From Kitasatospora sp. NBC_00374 (GTDB lineage: Bacteria; Actinomycetota; Actinomycetes; Streptomycetales; Streptomycetaceae): 64,000 nucleotides of DNA. The stretch is from assembly GCF_041434935.1 (NCBI RefSeq), contig NZ_CP107964.1, positions 2,046,001 to 2,110,000 of the forward strand. The letters are read 5' to 3'. This document shows positions 16,909-26,332 of the stretch, one piece after another (position 1 is the first letter of the stretch; every line of letters begins with the position of its first letter). Made by a program: the position numbers and the translations under genes. The notes under the pieces were generated by a model that did no database searches, was not told the origin of the DNA, and saw only the letters and a program-made list of their open reading frames with translations.

Positions 16909-17673
16909 ATGACCGAGCAGATCACCACCCGGGTCGCGATCGTGACCGGCGCCGCCCGGGGCATCGGCGCCGCCACCGCCCTGCGTCTGGCGGCCGACGG
17001 CTACGCGATCGCGGTGGTCGACCTGGCCGAGGCCGCGGCCCAGGAGACCGTCGACCGGATCACGGCGGCCGGCGGCCGGGCGCTGGCCGTCGGCGCGGAC
17101 GTCTCGGACGCCGAGCAGGTCCAGGCCGCGGTCGACCGGATCGCCGAGCAGCTGGGCGCCCCGGTGGTGCTGGTGAACAACGCCGGCGTCCTGCGGGACA
17201 ACCTGCTGTTCAAGATGTCCGAATCCGACTGGGACACCGTCATGGACGTGCACCTCAAGGGCGCCTTCCTGATGACCCGCGCGGTGCAGAAGCACATGGT
17301 GGACGCGGGCTTCGGCCGGATCGTCAACCTGTCCTCCTCCTCCGCCCAGGGCAACCGCGGCCAGGCCAACTACTCCACCGCCAAGGCCGGCCTGCAGGGC
17401 TTCACCAAGACCCTGGCGATCGAGCTCGGCAAGTTCGGCATCACCGCCAACGCGGTCGCGCCCGGCTTCATCGCCACCGACATGACGGCGGCCACCGCGG
17501 CCCGGGTCGGCATGGAGTTCGAGGCGTTCAAGGCCGCCGCGGCCACCCAGATCCCGGTCGGCCGGGTCGGTGTCCCCGAGGACATCGCCAGCACGATCTC
17601 GTTCCTGGCCGCCGAGGGCGCCGGCTTCGTCTCCGGTCAGGTCATCTACGTCGCGGGCGGCCCGCTCGACTAG
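16909..17673 (+). CDS. Short-chain dehydrogenase/reductase, FabG-like 3-oxoacyl reductase
   Basis: This 254-residue NAD(P)H-dependent reductase has the Rossmann fingerprint VTGAARGIGAATALRLAADG, the NNAG motif in VVLVNNAGVLRDN, the catalytic serine in NLSSSSAQGNRGQ, and the Tyr/Lys pair in YSTAKAGLQGF. The C-terminal AGGPLD end is usual. It resembles the stand-alone FabG-like enzymes that sit outside the fatty-acid operon, so a role in beta-oxidation, polyester or secondary lipid metabolism is as likely as primary synthesis. No acyl-carrier or thiolase gene is adjacent, and I leave the substrate open. Confidence 0.9.
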   Translation: MTEQITTRVAIVTGAARGIGAATALRLAADGYAIAVVDLAEAAAQETVDRITAAGGRALAVGADVSDAEQVQAAVDRIAEQLGAPVVLVNNAGVLRDNLLFKMSESDWDTVMDVHLKGAFLMTRAVQKHMVDAGFGRIVNLSSSSAQGNRGQANYSTAKAGLQGFTKTLAIELGKFGITANAVAPGFIATDMTAATAARVGMEFEAFKAAAATQIPVGRVGVPEDIASTISFLAAEGAGFVSGQVIYVAGGPLD

Positions 17674-17810
17674 CCGGGCCCGGCGGGGTCCGGGGCGCGA
17701 CACGCCGGGGCGGCCTCACCGCGCGGGCAACGGGCGGACAGGTCCACACTCGTTAGGAGGCCTGCCGCCCGCCCGGACGGCCGACCGACCCCCTCTCCCG
17801 GAGGCCCTCT

Positions 17811-18002
17811 ATGTCCGAACCGCGTGACGTCGACTCCATGCCGACCCCGGACCACCTGCTGCACACCGGATCCGAGCACCCCGTCGATCCCGAGGACCTG
17901 GTGCGCGCCTCGGGCCGTGAGCCCACCCCCGAGCTGATCGAGAAGGCCCGTCAGGATCTGGCCAAGTACGGCGCCGTCGCCGTGGAGCGGCTGCTGCCCT
18001 GA
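17811..18002 (+). CDS. Small acidic conserved-type protein, unknown function
   Basis: This 63-residue soluble protein has no signal peptide or membrane segment. It is rich in Asp/Glu/Pro and ends in a predicted helix (TPELIEKARQDLAKYGAVAV). CCGGAGG lies seven or eight bases upstream of the ATG, and a strong terminator begins 17 bases after the stop, so it looks like a real monocistronic gene. I do not recognise a named family. Confidence 0.75.
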   Translation: MSEPRDVDSMPTPDHLLHTGSEHPVDPEDLVRASGREPTPELIEKARQDLAKYGAVAVERLLP

Positions 18003-18018
18003 TCAGCGCCCGTCCGGT

Positions 18019-18052
18019 GTCGAAGGCCCCGCAGAGATGCGGGGCCTTCGAC
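18019..18052 (+). terminator. Intrinsic terminator with GAGA loop
   Basis: A perfect 15-bp stem (GTCGAAGGCCCCGCA and its complement) closed by the tetraloop gaga lies 17 bases after the stop of the 63-residue gene. Confidence 0.85.
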
Positions 18053-18078
18053 GTTTCCGGGCGCGTCTCCGCATGGAC

Positions 18079-18102
18079 ATTTCACGCCGGATTTCACGCC
18101 GG
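18079..18102 (+). repeat. Perfect tandem 12-bp direct repeat upstream of GH31 gene
   Basis: ATTTCACGCCGG occurs twice head to tail with no spacer, 74 bases before the GH31 start. The size and position suit an operator read on one or two turns of the helix, for example by a carbohydrate-responsive regulator. Confidence 0.55.
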
Positions 18103-18175
18103 GCCCGTAGTCAGGCGCGCGGAACTGCGCTATACCTGCCCACAGTTGCTCAATACTGCACTGTGAGAGGTGCTT

Positions 18176-20920
18176 ATGCGCAGAACTGTGCACCACCCGC
18201 TCATACGGCCGGCCGCCCTGGCCCTCGCCGCCGCACTGACCCTGACCGGCGCGAGCCTCAGCGCCGCGCTCGCCCCCACCGCCGTCGCGGCCGCCACCAC
18301 CAGCGCCGGCGCCGTCACCGCGTTCAGCGCCAACGGCGCGGTCTACGCCGTCTCGGCCGGCAAAGCCAGGGCCCGGGTCAGCTTCACCACCGACCAGGTC
18401 TTCCGGATCGAGCTCGCCCCCAACGGCACCTTCACCGACCCGACCGGCTCCGACATCGTGCTGCCCCAGGGCGCCCCGCCCGCCACCAGCTGGCGCGACG
18501 CCGGCGACCGGTACGAGATCTCCACCGCGGCGCTGACCCTGCGGGTCTACAAGTCGGCCCTGCGGTTCGCGCTGTACCGGGCGGACGGCACCCTGGTGTG
18601 GTCCGAGTCCAAGCCGCTCGGCTGGGACACCAAGGCCACCACCCAGACCCTCACCCGGGGCGCCACCGAGCAGTTCTTCGGCGCGGGCGAGCAGAACGGC
18701 TCCTTCTCGCACCGGGACAGGACCGTCCAGGTCTCCCAGGACACCAACTGGAACGAGGGCGGCCACCCGAACTCGGTGCCGTTCTACCTCTCCTCGGCCG
18801 GTTACGGCGTCTTCCGCAACACCTGGGCCCCGGGCACCTACGCCTTCACCGACCCGGTCACCACCACCGAGCAGGAGCTGCGCTTCGACGCGTACTACTT
18901 CGCCGGACCCACCACCAAGGACGTGATCGGCCAGTACACCGCACTGACCGGCAAGCCCTTCCTGCCGCCGATCTACGGCCTGGAGATGGGCGACTCCGAC
19001 TGCTACCTGCACAACGCCAACCGGGGCGAGCGGCACACCCTGGACGCACTCAAGGTCGCCGACGGATACCTCCAGAACGACATGCCGAACGGCTGGATGC
19101 TGGTCAACGACGGGTACGGCTGCGGCTACGAGAACCTCGCCCAGACCGCCCAGGGCCTGCAACAGCGCAAGATGCAGATGGGCCTGTGGACCGAGAACGG
19201 CCTCGCCCAGCTCGCCGACCAGGTCAGGGCCGGTCAGCGGGTCGCCAAGCTGGACGTGGCCTGGGTCGGCTCGGGCTACAAGTTCGCGCTCGACGGCTGC
19301 AAGGCCGCGTACCAGGGCATCGAGGCCAACAGCGACGCCCGGGGCTTCACCTGGGCCCCGGAGAGCTGGTCCGGCGCGCAGCGCTGCGGGGTGCAGTGGA
19401 GCGGCGACCAGTCCGGCAGCTGGGACTACATCCGCTGGCAGATCCCGACCTACGCCGGCGCGACCATGTCCGGCATGGCCTACAACAGCGGCGACGTGGA
19501 CGGCATCTTCGGCGGCAGCGCCAAGACCTACACCCGCGACCTGCAGTGGAAGTCCTTCCTGCCGGCCATCATGTCGATGGACGGCTGGGCCCCCAGCGAC
19601 AAGCAGCCGTACCGGTACGGGGAGCCGTACACCGCGATCAACCGCAAGTACCTGAAGCTCAAGGAGTCGCTGCTCCCCTACATGTACAGCTTCGCCGCCG
19701 AGGCCACCCGCACCGGCGTCGGCCCGGTCCGCCCGCTGGCCCTGGAGTACCCGGACGACCCGGTGGCGGCCACCGACGCGGCGAAGTACGAGTTCCTCAG
19801 CGGTACCGACTTCCTGGTCGCACCGGTGTACGCGGACACCGCCGTCCGGGACGGCATCTACCTGCCCAAGGGCACCTGGGTGGACTACTGGACCGGCCGC
19901 ACCTACCAGGGCCCGACCACGGTGAACGGCTACCAGGCCCCGCTGGACACCCTGCCGCTGTTCGTCAGGGCCGGCGCCACGGTGCCGATGTGGCCCGGTG
20001 TCAGCTCCTACCTCGACCGCACCGCCGGCTCGCCGCTGGCCTGGGACGTCTACCCGCAGGGCCACGGTTCGTTCGGCCTCTACGAGGACGACGGCGTGAC
20101 CCGGCAGCACCGCGCCGGCAGGTACGCCACCCAGACCGCCACGGTGGACGCCCCCGCCACCGGCGTCGGCCAGGTCCGGATCGACGTGAGTGCCAGCAGC
20201 GGCGACTTCACCGGCAAGCAGGCCGCGCGGCCGTACACCTTCACCGTGCACAGCACCACCGCGCCGACCCGGGTCGCGCTGGGCGGGCGGGCGCTGCCGA
20301 AGCACGCTTCCAAGGCCGCCTTCGACGCCGCCGCCGAAGGCTGGTGGTACGACCCGGCGGACCGCACCGGCGTGGTCGACGTCAAGACGGCCGCGCTGTC
20401 CACCTCGGCCGCCTTCCAGCTGGTGCTGGACGGCGCGAGCGCGGTCGGCGGCGGCAGCACCCCGCCCGACCCGGGCGGCCCGCGGGCCGACAGCTGGGCG
20501 AGCGACCTGACCTGGCTGAGCTCGGCGAACGGCTGGGGCCCGGCCGAGCGTGACCGCAGCAACGGCGAGCAGGGGGCGGCCGACGGCCGGCCGATCACCC
20601 TCAACGGCACCGTGTTCCCGAAGGGGATCGGCGCGCACGCCGCGTCCGACATCGAGATCCTGACCGGCGGTCACTGTTCCTCCTTCACCGCGACGGTCGG
20701 CATCGACGACGAGATCAGCGGGTACGGCGACGTCACCTTCTCGGTCCGGGCCGACGGGGCGACCCTGTGGACCTCGCCGACGCTCGGCTCCCAGTCGGCC
20801 CCGCTCGCGGTGGACGTCCCGCTCGGCGGGGCGCAGCGGGTGCACCTGGTGGTGACCGGCGTCGGTACGGCCACCGGCGACCACGGCGACTGGGGGGCGG
20901 CCCGCTTCCACTGTTCCTGA
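18176..20920 (+). CDS. Secreted GH31 alpha-glycosidase with C-terminal NPCBM domain
   Basis: This 914-residue exported enzyme cleaves or transfers alpha-linked sugars. Residues 1 to about 40 are a signal peptide (RRTVHHPLIRPAALALAAAL onward, ending AVAA). The N-terminal beta domain (about 45-250) is followed by the GH31 barrel. Likely catalytic residues are the nucleophile D360 in AKLDVAWVG and the acid/base D440 in YNSGDVDGIFGG. A beta-sandwich follows (TDFLVAPVYADTAVRDGIYL), and after a Gly/Pro linker near 765 comes an NPCBM-type sugar-binding module (LNGTVFPKGIGAHAASDIEI). ATG 18176 has GAGAGG seven bases upstream. Substrate could be alpha-glucan, alpha-xyloside or alpha-galactoside. The tandem repeat before it may control expression. 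Confidence 0.9.
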   Translation: MRRTVHHPLIRPAALALAAALTLTGASLSAALAPTAVAAATTSAGAVTAFSANGAVYAVSAGKARARVSFTTDQVFRIELAPNGTFTDPTGSDIVLPQGAPPATSWRDAGDRYEISTAALTLRVYKSALRFALYRADGTLVWSESKPLGWDTKATTQTLTRGATEQFFGAGEQNGSFSHRDRTVQVSQDTNWNEGGHPNSVPFYLSSAGYGVFRNTWAPGTYAFTDPVTTTEQELRFDAYYFAGPTTKDVIGQYTALTGKPFLPPIYGLEMGDSDCYLHNANRGERHTLDALKVADGYLQNDMPNGWMLVNDGYGCGYENLAQTAQGLQQRKMQMGLWTENGLAQLADQVRAGQRVAKLDVAWVGSGYKFALDGCKAAYQGIEANSDARGFTWAPESWSGAQRCGVQWSGDQSGSWDYIRWQIPTYAGATMSGMAYNSGDVDGIFGGSAKTYTRDLQWKSFLPAIMSMDGWAPSDKQPYRYGEPYTAINRKYLKLKESLLPYMYSFAAEATRTGVGPVRPLALEYPDDPVAATDAAKYEFLSGTDFLVAPVYADTAVRDGIYLPKGTWVDYWTGRTYQGPTTVNGYQAPLDTLPLFVRAGATVPMWPGVSSYLDRTAGSPLAWDVYPQGHGSFGLYEDDGVTRQHRAGRYATQTATVDAPATGVGQVRIDVSASSGDFTGKQAARPYTFTVHSTTAPTRVALGGRALPKHASKAAFDAAAEGWWYDPADRTGVVDVKTAALSTSAAFQLVLDGASAVGGGSTPPDPGGPRADSWASDLTWLSSANGWGPAERDRSNGEQGAADGRPITLNGTVFPKGIGAHAASDIEILTGGHCSSFTATVGIDDEISGYGDVTFSVRADGATLWTSPTLGSQSAPLAVDVPLGGAQRVHLVVTGVGTATGDHGDWGAARFHCS

Positions 20921-20972
20921 GCCTGCGCGGACTCGGACAGCGAACCGTCCGAACGGCAGTAGATCCGAGCAA

Positions 20973-21006
20973 TGGCGGCCATTTCCGATCACGGGAATGG
21001 CCGCCA
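20973..21006 (+). terminator. Intrinsic terminator of the GH31 gene
   Basis: TGGCGGCCATTTCC pairs with GGGAATGGCCGCCA across a 6-base loop, with one T-G wobble; it begins 53 bases after the stop. Confidence 0.75.
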
Positions 21007-21176
21007 CTCAATTCGCCGCCTCCCCGGGATTCAATTGGAGAAACCTTCATGAATCGGCGCACCGACGTGCGGCCGGAGCGGCTTTCGCACGGCACACAAG
21101 ATCAGCACACCATCCTGACCAGCCAACTTCGGACAACTTTCGGAGCCGTCCGCCGACTCCGGGTAACCTCTGGCAC

Positions 21177-21914
21177 GTGCCAGTCAGAATCGAATCCACC
21201 GACCCCCCGATTACCTCCGCCCGGGACGGAAGCGGAACCGCCATCGAGTCGGGGTGGCCGCCGATCAGCAGACGGCACGCCATGGCCTTCGGGTTCACCG
21301 GCCTCGGCTACCTCCTGGTGGTGGTCGGAATCCTCTGCGACACCACCCTGGTCGACCTCGACTGGTCGTTCCAGCAGCTCCAGCCCTACCGGCGCTGGCC
21401 CGAGCTGGAGCCGTACCTGGACGTCTGGGTGGTGGCCGGACAGCGCGGGCCGACCGCGATCGCCGCCTGCCTGTGGCTCGGCTGGCGCTCGTACCGGACG
21501 GGGACGATGCGGCCGCTGCTGGTGATGGGCACGGCACTGCTGCTGCTCAACATCACGGTCGGCGCAGTCAAGATCGTGACGGGCCGGCTCGGTCCGCACT
21601 ACGCGCACTACGTGGGCTCCCCCGAGCTGTTCTCCGGCGGCAACATCTTTCCCTCGGGGCACACCGCCAACGCGGTGGTCACCTGGGGCGTGCTCGCCTA
21701 CCTGGCCACCCGGGGCCGGCGGACCGGCGCGGTACTGGCCGGCGCGACCGCCGTCTCGATCGGGCTGACCACGGTCTACCTGGGGACCCACTGGCTCTCC
21801 GACGTCCTGGCGGGCTGGGCGGCCGGACTGCTGGTCCTGCTGGCGCTGCCGCCGGCCGAGCCGCTGATCGCCGGCCTGGACACCCGGATCGCCCGGATGC
21901 GGCGGGGCGACTGA
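21177..21914 (+). CDS. PAP2-family membrane phosphatase
   Basis: This 245-residue integral membrane protein has five or six transmembrane segments and the three acid-phosphatase motifs: KIVTGRLGP (KxxxxxxRP-like, with Arg-Leu-Gly-Pro), FPSGHTANAV (PSGH) and VYLGTHWLSDVLAGW (containing the catalytic His and the Asp). Enzymes of this kind dephosphorylate lipid phosphates such as phosphatidic acid or undecaprenyl diphosphate at the outer membrane face. GTG 21177 is chosen: the sequence TAACCT ten bases upstream resembles a -10 element and no Shine-Dalgarno is visible, so the mRNA may be leaderless. The first motif has Arg-Leu-Gly-Pro rather than Arg-Pro, a mild departure from consensus. Confidence 0.85.
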   Translation: MPVRIESTDPPITSARDGSGTAIESGWPPISRRHAMAFGFTGLGYLLVVVGILCDTTLVDLDWSFQQLQPYRRWPELEPYLDVWVVAGQRGPTAIAACLWLGWRSYRTGTMRPLLVMGTALLLLNITVGAVKIVTGRLGPHYAHYVGSPELFSGGNIFPSGHTANAVVTWGVLAYLATRGRRTGAVLAGATAVSIGLTTVYLGTHWLSDVLAGWAAGLLVLLALPPAEPLIAGLDTRIARMRRGD

Positions 21915-21980
21915 GCCGACCGGCCGACCGGCCCGCGGCCTACCCTGGAGGTGGAGCGACAGGGCGCGGAGGCGAGCGCG

Positions 21981-22256
21981 ATGCGACCGGCGAAGACACC
22001 CAGGACCTGGCGGAGCGGGACCGAACCCGCCACCGCCCGTACCGACCTGAAGCTGCGCTTCCTGCTCTCGATGCTGTTCACACCGCTGTTCGCGCTGCTC
22101 ACGGTCGGTTTCGCGGTCTGGGCCGCCCGCTCGGGTTCGGCCGACAACCCGAGCCAGGCCACGCTGACCGTCTTCGCCGCCGCCTGCGGCGCGCTGACCC
22201 TGTTCGCCGCCGTCGACCTCTGGGTGGTGGTCCGGCGCCGACGCACCGAGCTGTGA
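21981..22256 (+). CDS. Small two-helix membrane protein (DUF6343-like)
   Basis: This 91-residue protein has a basic cytosolic start containing RSGTEPATARTDLKLRFLLS, then two transmembrane segments (MLFTPLFALLTVGFAVWAA and LTVFAAACGALTLFAAVDLW) and the basic end RRRRTEL. The GTEPATARTDLKLR block resembles a family of small actinobacterial membrane proteins that I know as DUF6343; the assignment is from memory. GGAGG sits eight bases before ATG 21981. It follows the PAP2 gene by 66 bases and may be co-transcribed. Confidence 0.7.
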   Translation: MRPAKTPRTWRSGTEPATARTDLKLRFLLSMLFTPLFALLTVGFAVWAARSGSADNPSQATLTVFAAACGALTLFAAVDLWVVVRRRRTEL

Positions 22257-22342
22257 CCCGCCGTACCGGCCGGTGGCGCCCTCCGGCGGCGCCGCGACGC
22301 CGGGGGCTTCCGAACCGGACGCGAGCATGACACCGTACGGGC

Positions 22343-22846
22343 ATGCGTCTTCGAGCCACCCTGCTGGCCTGCACGGCCATCGCCGCCCTGACCCTGTCCG
22401 CCTGCTCCGGCAGCGGTGCCGACAGCGGCGGGAGCAGCGCCCCCGCCGCCGCCTCCGGTGCGCCGTCCACCGCCGTCGCGCCCTCCGAGCCCGCCCCGCA
22501 GGGCTCGGCGCCCGCCTCGCAGCCGCCCGCGCCCGAGGCGTCCAAGTCCGCGCCCCCGGCCGACGCCGGCCTGCCGCCCGCCCCGGACGGCGCGGCCACC
22601 GCGAAGCTGGTCGCGGCCCTGGACGCGATCGACCCGGACATCGTGGCGGGCAAGCCGGACAAGGCCGTGGAAGCGGCCCGCACCCAGTGCCAGGCGATCT
22701 ACAACTTCCCCAAGGACCGGGCCAAGCTGATCGCCCTCGCCGAGCAGCGCTTCACCTCGCCCGCGCACCCGGGCGGCTTCGGGCCGGAGAAGGCCGAGAA
22801 GATCCTGGCCGCCGTCCAGTCCACGCTGTGCGACGCGCCCCGCTGA
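22343..22846 (+). CDS. Secreted lipoprotein of unknown function
   Basis: This 167-residue protein starts with a signal peptide and lipobox (MRLRATLLACTAIAALTLSA then Cys), so it should be lipid-anchored outside the membrane. A low-complexity Ser/Ala/Pro tether spans about residues 23-85. A small helical domain follows (AKLVAALDAIDPDIVAGKP, TQCQAIYNFPKDRAKLIALA, ending STLCDAPR). The two cysteines of this domain could form a disulfide. It resembles the DUF732-type secreted domains of actinobacteria. It is convergent with hpnO. Confidence 0.75.
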   Translation: MRLRATLLACTAIAALTLSACSGSGADSGGSSAPAAASGAPSTAVAPSEPAPQGSAPASQPPAPEASKSAPPADAGLPPAPDGAATAKLVAALDAIDPDIVAGKPDKAVEAARTQCQAIYNFPKDRAKLIALAEQRFTSPAHPGGFGPEKAEKILAAVQSTLCDAPR

Positions 22847-22870
22847 CCGTGCCCCGCTGACCGTCCCTCA

Positions 22871-22901
22871 GGGGCGGGGGCCGCTCCGCGCCCCCCGCCC
22901 C
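22871..22901. terminator. Bidirectional terminator between lipoprotein and hpnO
   Basis: GGGGCGGGGG pairs with CCCCCGCCCC across an 11-base loop in the 62-base gap between two convergent genes. Confidence 0.65.
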
Positions 22902-22908
22902 CCTGCGG

Positions 22909-24309
22909 TCATCTGCTGCCGACGGCCTGCTTGACCAGGGTCCGCCCGAAGTCCCACATCAGCCCGCTGCCGCGGTGCGCATCGTCCATCACCTCGGTGA
23001 ACGCGGCCATGAAGCGGTCCACCTCCCGCTCGGTGATGGTCAGCGGCGGGATGAGCTTGATCACCTCCAGGTGGTCGCCGGAGACCTGGGTGAGGATCCG
23101 GTGCCGCTGCAGCAGTGGCACCACCACCATCTGTGCGAACAGGCCCTTGCGGGCGGCCTGCAGGGCCGTCCAGCCGGTCCGCAGCTTGAGCGACTTCGGC
23201 CGGCCGAACTCGATACCGATCATCAGACCGCGGCCCCGCACCTCGGCCAGCAGCTCGTACCTGTCCACCAGCGCCGTCAGCCGCTCCCGGAACAGGTCGC
23301 CGACCTGCCGGGCGTTCTCCACCACCCGCTCGTCCCGCATCACCTGCAGGGTCGCCAGGCCGGCCGCCATCGCCTGCGCGTTGGAGCCGAACGAGGCGGA
23401 GTGCACCAGCACCCGGTCCATCGAGGAGTAGACCTTCTCGAAGATCCAGCTCTTGCCCAGGGTGGCGCCGATCGGCACGTACCCGCCGGAGAGCGCCTTG
23501 GCCGCGCACACCAGGTCCGGCAGCACGCCCTCCTCGTGCTGGTAGGCGAAGAAGTCACCGGTGCGTCCGATGCCGGTCTGCACCTCGTCGCAGATCAGGA
23601 GGGCCTTGTGCTCGTGCAGCAGGGTCTGCGCGGACCGCAGCCAGCCGGGCGGGGCCGCGTGCACGCCCTTGCCCTGGATCGGCTCGACGATGAGCGCCGC
23701 GACGTCGCCCCGCTTCAACTCCTTGGCCAGCGCGCCGAGATCGCCGAGCGGGATCGCGGTGTCCGGCAGCAGCGGCTCGAAACCCTTGCGGAAGCCGGCC
23801 TCGCCGTTGACCGACAGCGAGCCCGCCGTCAGTCCGTGGAACGCGTGGTCGCAGTAGAGCACCCGGCGTCTCCCGGTGGCGTAGCGGGCGAACTTGAGCG
23901 CCGTCTCGACCGCCTCGGTGCCGCTGTTGCCGAAGAACACCCGGTCCAGGCCCGGGGCGTACGAGAGCAGCTGTTCGGCCAGCAGGCCGGGCAGCGGTGA
24001 GCAGTCGAAGCGGGTGAGGTCGGGCAGGCCGAGGTCGATCACCTGGTGGATCGCGTCCCGGACCACGGGGTGGTGCCGGCCGAGGGCGAAGACGCCGAAG
24101 CCGGCCAGCATGTCGAGGTAGGAGTTGCCCTCGGCGTCGTAGAAGTACGGGCCCTCGGCTCGCTCGTAGTACTTGTCGAAGCCGATCGTGTGCAGCATCC
24201 GGGACAGCTGCGGGTTGAGGTACGTGTTCTGCAGCTCGTACCGCTCGGCGCCGCGTTCGGCGATCAGGGCGGCCAGGTCGAGCGGGCGGGCGGGTCGGTC
24301 AGCCGGCAT
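22909..24309 (-). CDS. hpnO: HpnO-type class III aminotransferase (aminobacteriohopanetriol formation)
   Basis: This 466-residue PLP enzyme belongs to the ornithine/acetylornithine aminotransferase fold. It has [20 protein letters not shown] at the cofactor phosphate site, [20 protein letters not shown] with the Asp that holds the pyridine ring, and the Schiff-base lysine in [15 protein letters not shown]. In hopanoid clusters, enzymes of this type convert the hopanoid ribose or aldehyde intermediate to 35-amino-bacteriohopanetriol. The start overlaps the end of dxs by 11 bases, so the two are translated together. It is the last gene of the leftward lipid region. Confidence 0.85.
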   Translation of the reverse strand: MPADRPARPLDLAALIAERGAERYELQNTYLNPQLSRMLHTIGFDKYYERAEGPYFYDAEGNSYLDMLAGFGVFALGRHHPVVRDAIHQVIDLGLPDLTRFDCSPLPGLLAEQLLSYAPGLDRVFFGNSGTEAVETALKFARYATGRRRVLYCDHAFHGLTAGSLSVNGEAGFRKGFEPLLPDTAIPLGDLGALAKELKRGDVAALIVEPIQGKGVHAAPPGWLRSAQTLLHEHKALLICDEVQTGIGRTGDFFAYQHEEGVLPDLVCAAKALSGGYVPIGATLGKSWIFEKVYSSMDRVLVHSASFGSNAQAMAAGLATLQVMRDERVVENARQVGDLFRERLTALVDRYELLAEVRGRGLMIGIEFGRPKSLKLRTGWTALQAARKGLFAQMVVVPLLQRHRILTQVSGDHLEVIKLIPPLTITEREVDRFMAAFTEVMDDAHRGSGLMWDFGRTLVKQAVGSR

Positions 24310-26209
24310 GGTGCGGGTTCGCTCCTCGGATCGGCAGCAGGTGCTTGGCGAAGGCGGCGGTCTGCGCCGCGACGCCGGTGCCGGTGAGCCCGATCTGCTC
24401 CAGGATCTCGCCGCGGCCGGCGTGGTTCAGGAACTCCTGCGGGATGCCGAGGTCGCGCAGCGGGGTGTCCACACCGCCGTCGCGCAGGGCCTGGGCGATC
24501 GCCGCCCCGACTCCCCCGGCCCGCCCGTTGTCCTCGACGGTGACGACCAGTCGGTGGGCGGCGGCCAGCGAGACCAGGGCCGGGTCGACCGGCTTGACCC
24601 AGCGCGGGTCGACCACCGTCGCGGTGAAGCCCTCGGCGGCCAGCAGGGCGGCGGCGTCCAGGCAGGCCGGCGCCATCGCGCCGACGGCCACCAGCAGGAC
24701 GTCGGGGTTGGGGCCGGTGCGCTGGAGTACGTCGACGCCGCCGATCCGCTCCACGGCGGGCACGGCCGGGCCGAGGTCGCCCTTGGGGAAGCGCAGCACG
24801 GTCGGCGCGTCGGAGACGGCCACCGCCTCGCGCAGCTGGGCGCGCAGCTGCTCGGCGTCGCGCGGGGCGGCCAGCCGCAGGCCCGGGACGACCTGCAGGA
24901 TCGACATGTCCCACATGCCGTTGTGCGAGGCGCCGTCGTTCCCGGTGACGCCGGCCCGGTCCAGGACGAAGGTGACGCCGAGCCGGTGCAGGGCCACGTC
25001 CATCAGGACCTGGTCGAAGGCCCGGTTGAGGAAGGTCGCGTAGACCGCGACGACCGGGTGCAGACCCCCGGTGGCGAGGCCGGCGGCGCTGGCCACGGCG
25101 TGCTGCTCGGCGATGCCGACGTCGAAGGTCCGCTCCGGGTAGGCCGCGGCGAACTTGGCCAGGCCGACGGGTTGGAGCATCGCGGCGGTGATCGCGACCA
25201 CGTCGGGGTAGTCGGCTCCCAGCGCGAGCATCTCGCCGCCGAAGACCGAGGTCCAGGAGGTGCCGGCGGAGGGCGAGATGGGCAGGCAGGTGTACGGGTC
25301 GATCGGGTTGACGGCGTGGAACCGGTCGGCCTCGTCCTGCTCGGCAGGGCGGTAGCCGCGCCCCTTGACGGTGAGGCAGTGCACGATCACCGGGCCGCCG
25401 AAGTGCCGGGCTTGGCGCAGCGCCTGCTCGACCGCGCCGATGTCGTGGCCGTCGATCGGGCCGAGGTACTTCAGGCCCAGGTCCTCGAACAGGCCCTGCG
25501 GGGCGAAGGCGTCCTTGAAGCCCTTCTTGGCGCCGTGCAGCGCGTCGAAGATCGGCTGGCCGACCAGCGGGGTGCGCTGCAGCGCCTCCTTGCCGCGGGC
25601 CAGGAAGCGCTCGTAGCCCTGGGTGGTGCGCAGCGTCGACAGGTGGTGGGCCAGGCCGCCGACCGTCCGGGCGTAGGAGCGCTCGTTGTCGTTGACGACG
25701 ATGACCAGCGGGCGGTCCTTGGCGTCGGCGATGTTGTTGAGCGCCTCCCAGGCCATCCCGCCGGTGAGCGCGCCGTCGCCGATGACGGCGACGGTGCGCC
25801 GGTCCGCGCGGCCGAGCAGCTGGTTGGCCTTGGCGATGCCGTCGGCGTAGCCGAGCGCGGTGGAGGCGTGCGAGTTCTCGATCAGGTCGTGCTCGGACTC
25901 GCCGCGGGAGGGGTAGCCGGAGAGGCCGTCCTTGGCCCGCAGCCGGGTGAAGTCCTGGCGGCCGGTGAGCAGCTTGTGTACGTAGGCCTGGTGGCCGGTG
26001 TCGAACAGGATGCGGTCGTGCGGCGAGTCGAAGACCCGGTGCAGCGCGATGGTCAGTTCGACCACGCCGAGGTTGGGGCCGAGGTGGCCGCCGGTGCGGG
26101 TGACGGCGTCGATCAGGAAGTCCCGGATCTCGTCGGCCAGCAGCGGCAGGTCCTCGGCCGGCAGCCGTCTGAGGTCGGCGGGCCCCTTGATGGTGGGCAG
26201 AAGTGACAT
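24299..26209 (-). CDS. dxs: 1-deoxy-D-xylulose-5-phosphate synthase
   Basis: This 636-residue thiamine diphosphate enzyme condenses pyruvate with glyceraldehyde-3-phosphate, the first step of the MEP isoprenoid pathway. The N-terminal domain shows [20 protein letters not shown] and [16 protein letters not shown], then the GDG...N cofactor motif [17 protein letters not shown] with VVNDNERSY. The transketolase pyrimidine-domain block is [22 protein letters not shown] 26209 has GAGGTGAAG just upstream. Being inside a hopanoid locus, it is probably a dedicated copy raising precursor supply, and actinomycetes often have another dxs. It follows hpnH after a hairpin, so it may have its own promoter in the 123-base gap. 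Confidence 0.95.
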   Translation of the reverse strand: MSLLPTIKGPADLRRLPAEDLPLLADEIRDFLIDAVTRTGGHLGPNLGVVELTIALHRVFDSPHDRILFDTGHQAYVHKLLTGRQDFTRLRAKDGLSGYPSRGESEHDLIENSHASTALGYADGIAKANQLLGRADRRTVAVIGDGALTGGMAWEALNNIADAKDRPLVIVVNDNERSYARTVGGLAHHLSTLRTTQGYERFLARGKEALQRTPLVGQPIFDALHGAKKGFKDAFAPQGLFEDLGLKYLGPIDGHDIGAVEQALRQARHFGGPVIVHCLTVKGRGYRPAEQDEADRFHAVNPIDPYTCLPISPSAGTSWTSVFGGEMLALGADYPDVVAITAAMLQPVGLAKFAAAYPERTFDVGIAEQHAVASAAGLATGGLHPVVAVYATFLNRAFDQVLMDVALHRLGVTFVLDRAGVTGNDGASHNGMWDMSILQVVPGLRLAAPRDAEQLRAQLREAVAVSDAPTVLRFPKGDLGPAVPAVERIGGVDVLQRTGPNPDVLLVAVGAMAPACLDAAALLAAEGFTATVVDPRWVKPVDPALVSLAAAHRLVVTVEDNGRAGGVGAAIAQALRDGGVDTPLRDLGIPQEFLNHAGRGEILEQIGLTGTGVAAQTAAFAKHLLPIRGANPHHAG

Positions 26210-26285
26210 GGCTTCACCTCGCGGCTCGTTCAAAACGATGACTGTCGGTGTCCAGCCTGCGGCCGCGGCGGGCCGCCCGCCTGTT

Positions 26286-26324
26286 GTGCCCCGGCCCGCC
26301 GACGGGCGGGGTGGTCCGGGGCAC
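26286..26324 (-). terminator. Hairpin between hpnH and dxs
   Basis: GTGCCCCGG and CCGGGGCAC flank an inner CCCGCC-gac-GG/GCGGG stem, starting nine bases after the hpnH stop. It may terminate or attenuate the hopanoid transcript before dxs-hpnO. Confidence 0.65.
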
Positions 26325-26332
26325 GGGGACGC

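Noticed and set aside
17951..21007. 1018-codon open frame antisense to the GH31 gene
   Set aside because: Shadow of a strongly coding sense strand with signal peptide and catalytic motifs.
21049..21525. Open frame starting MNRRTDVRPE with a good ribosome site, before and into the PAP2 gene
   Set aside because: It overlaps the PAP2 gene in another frame and turns into Pro/Ser/Trp-rich nonsense. A short leader peptide is possible but not supported.
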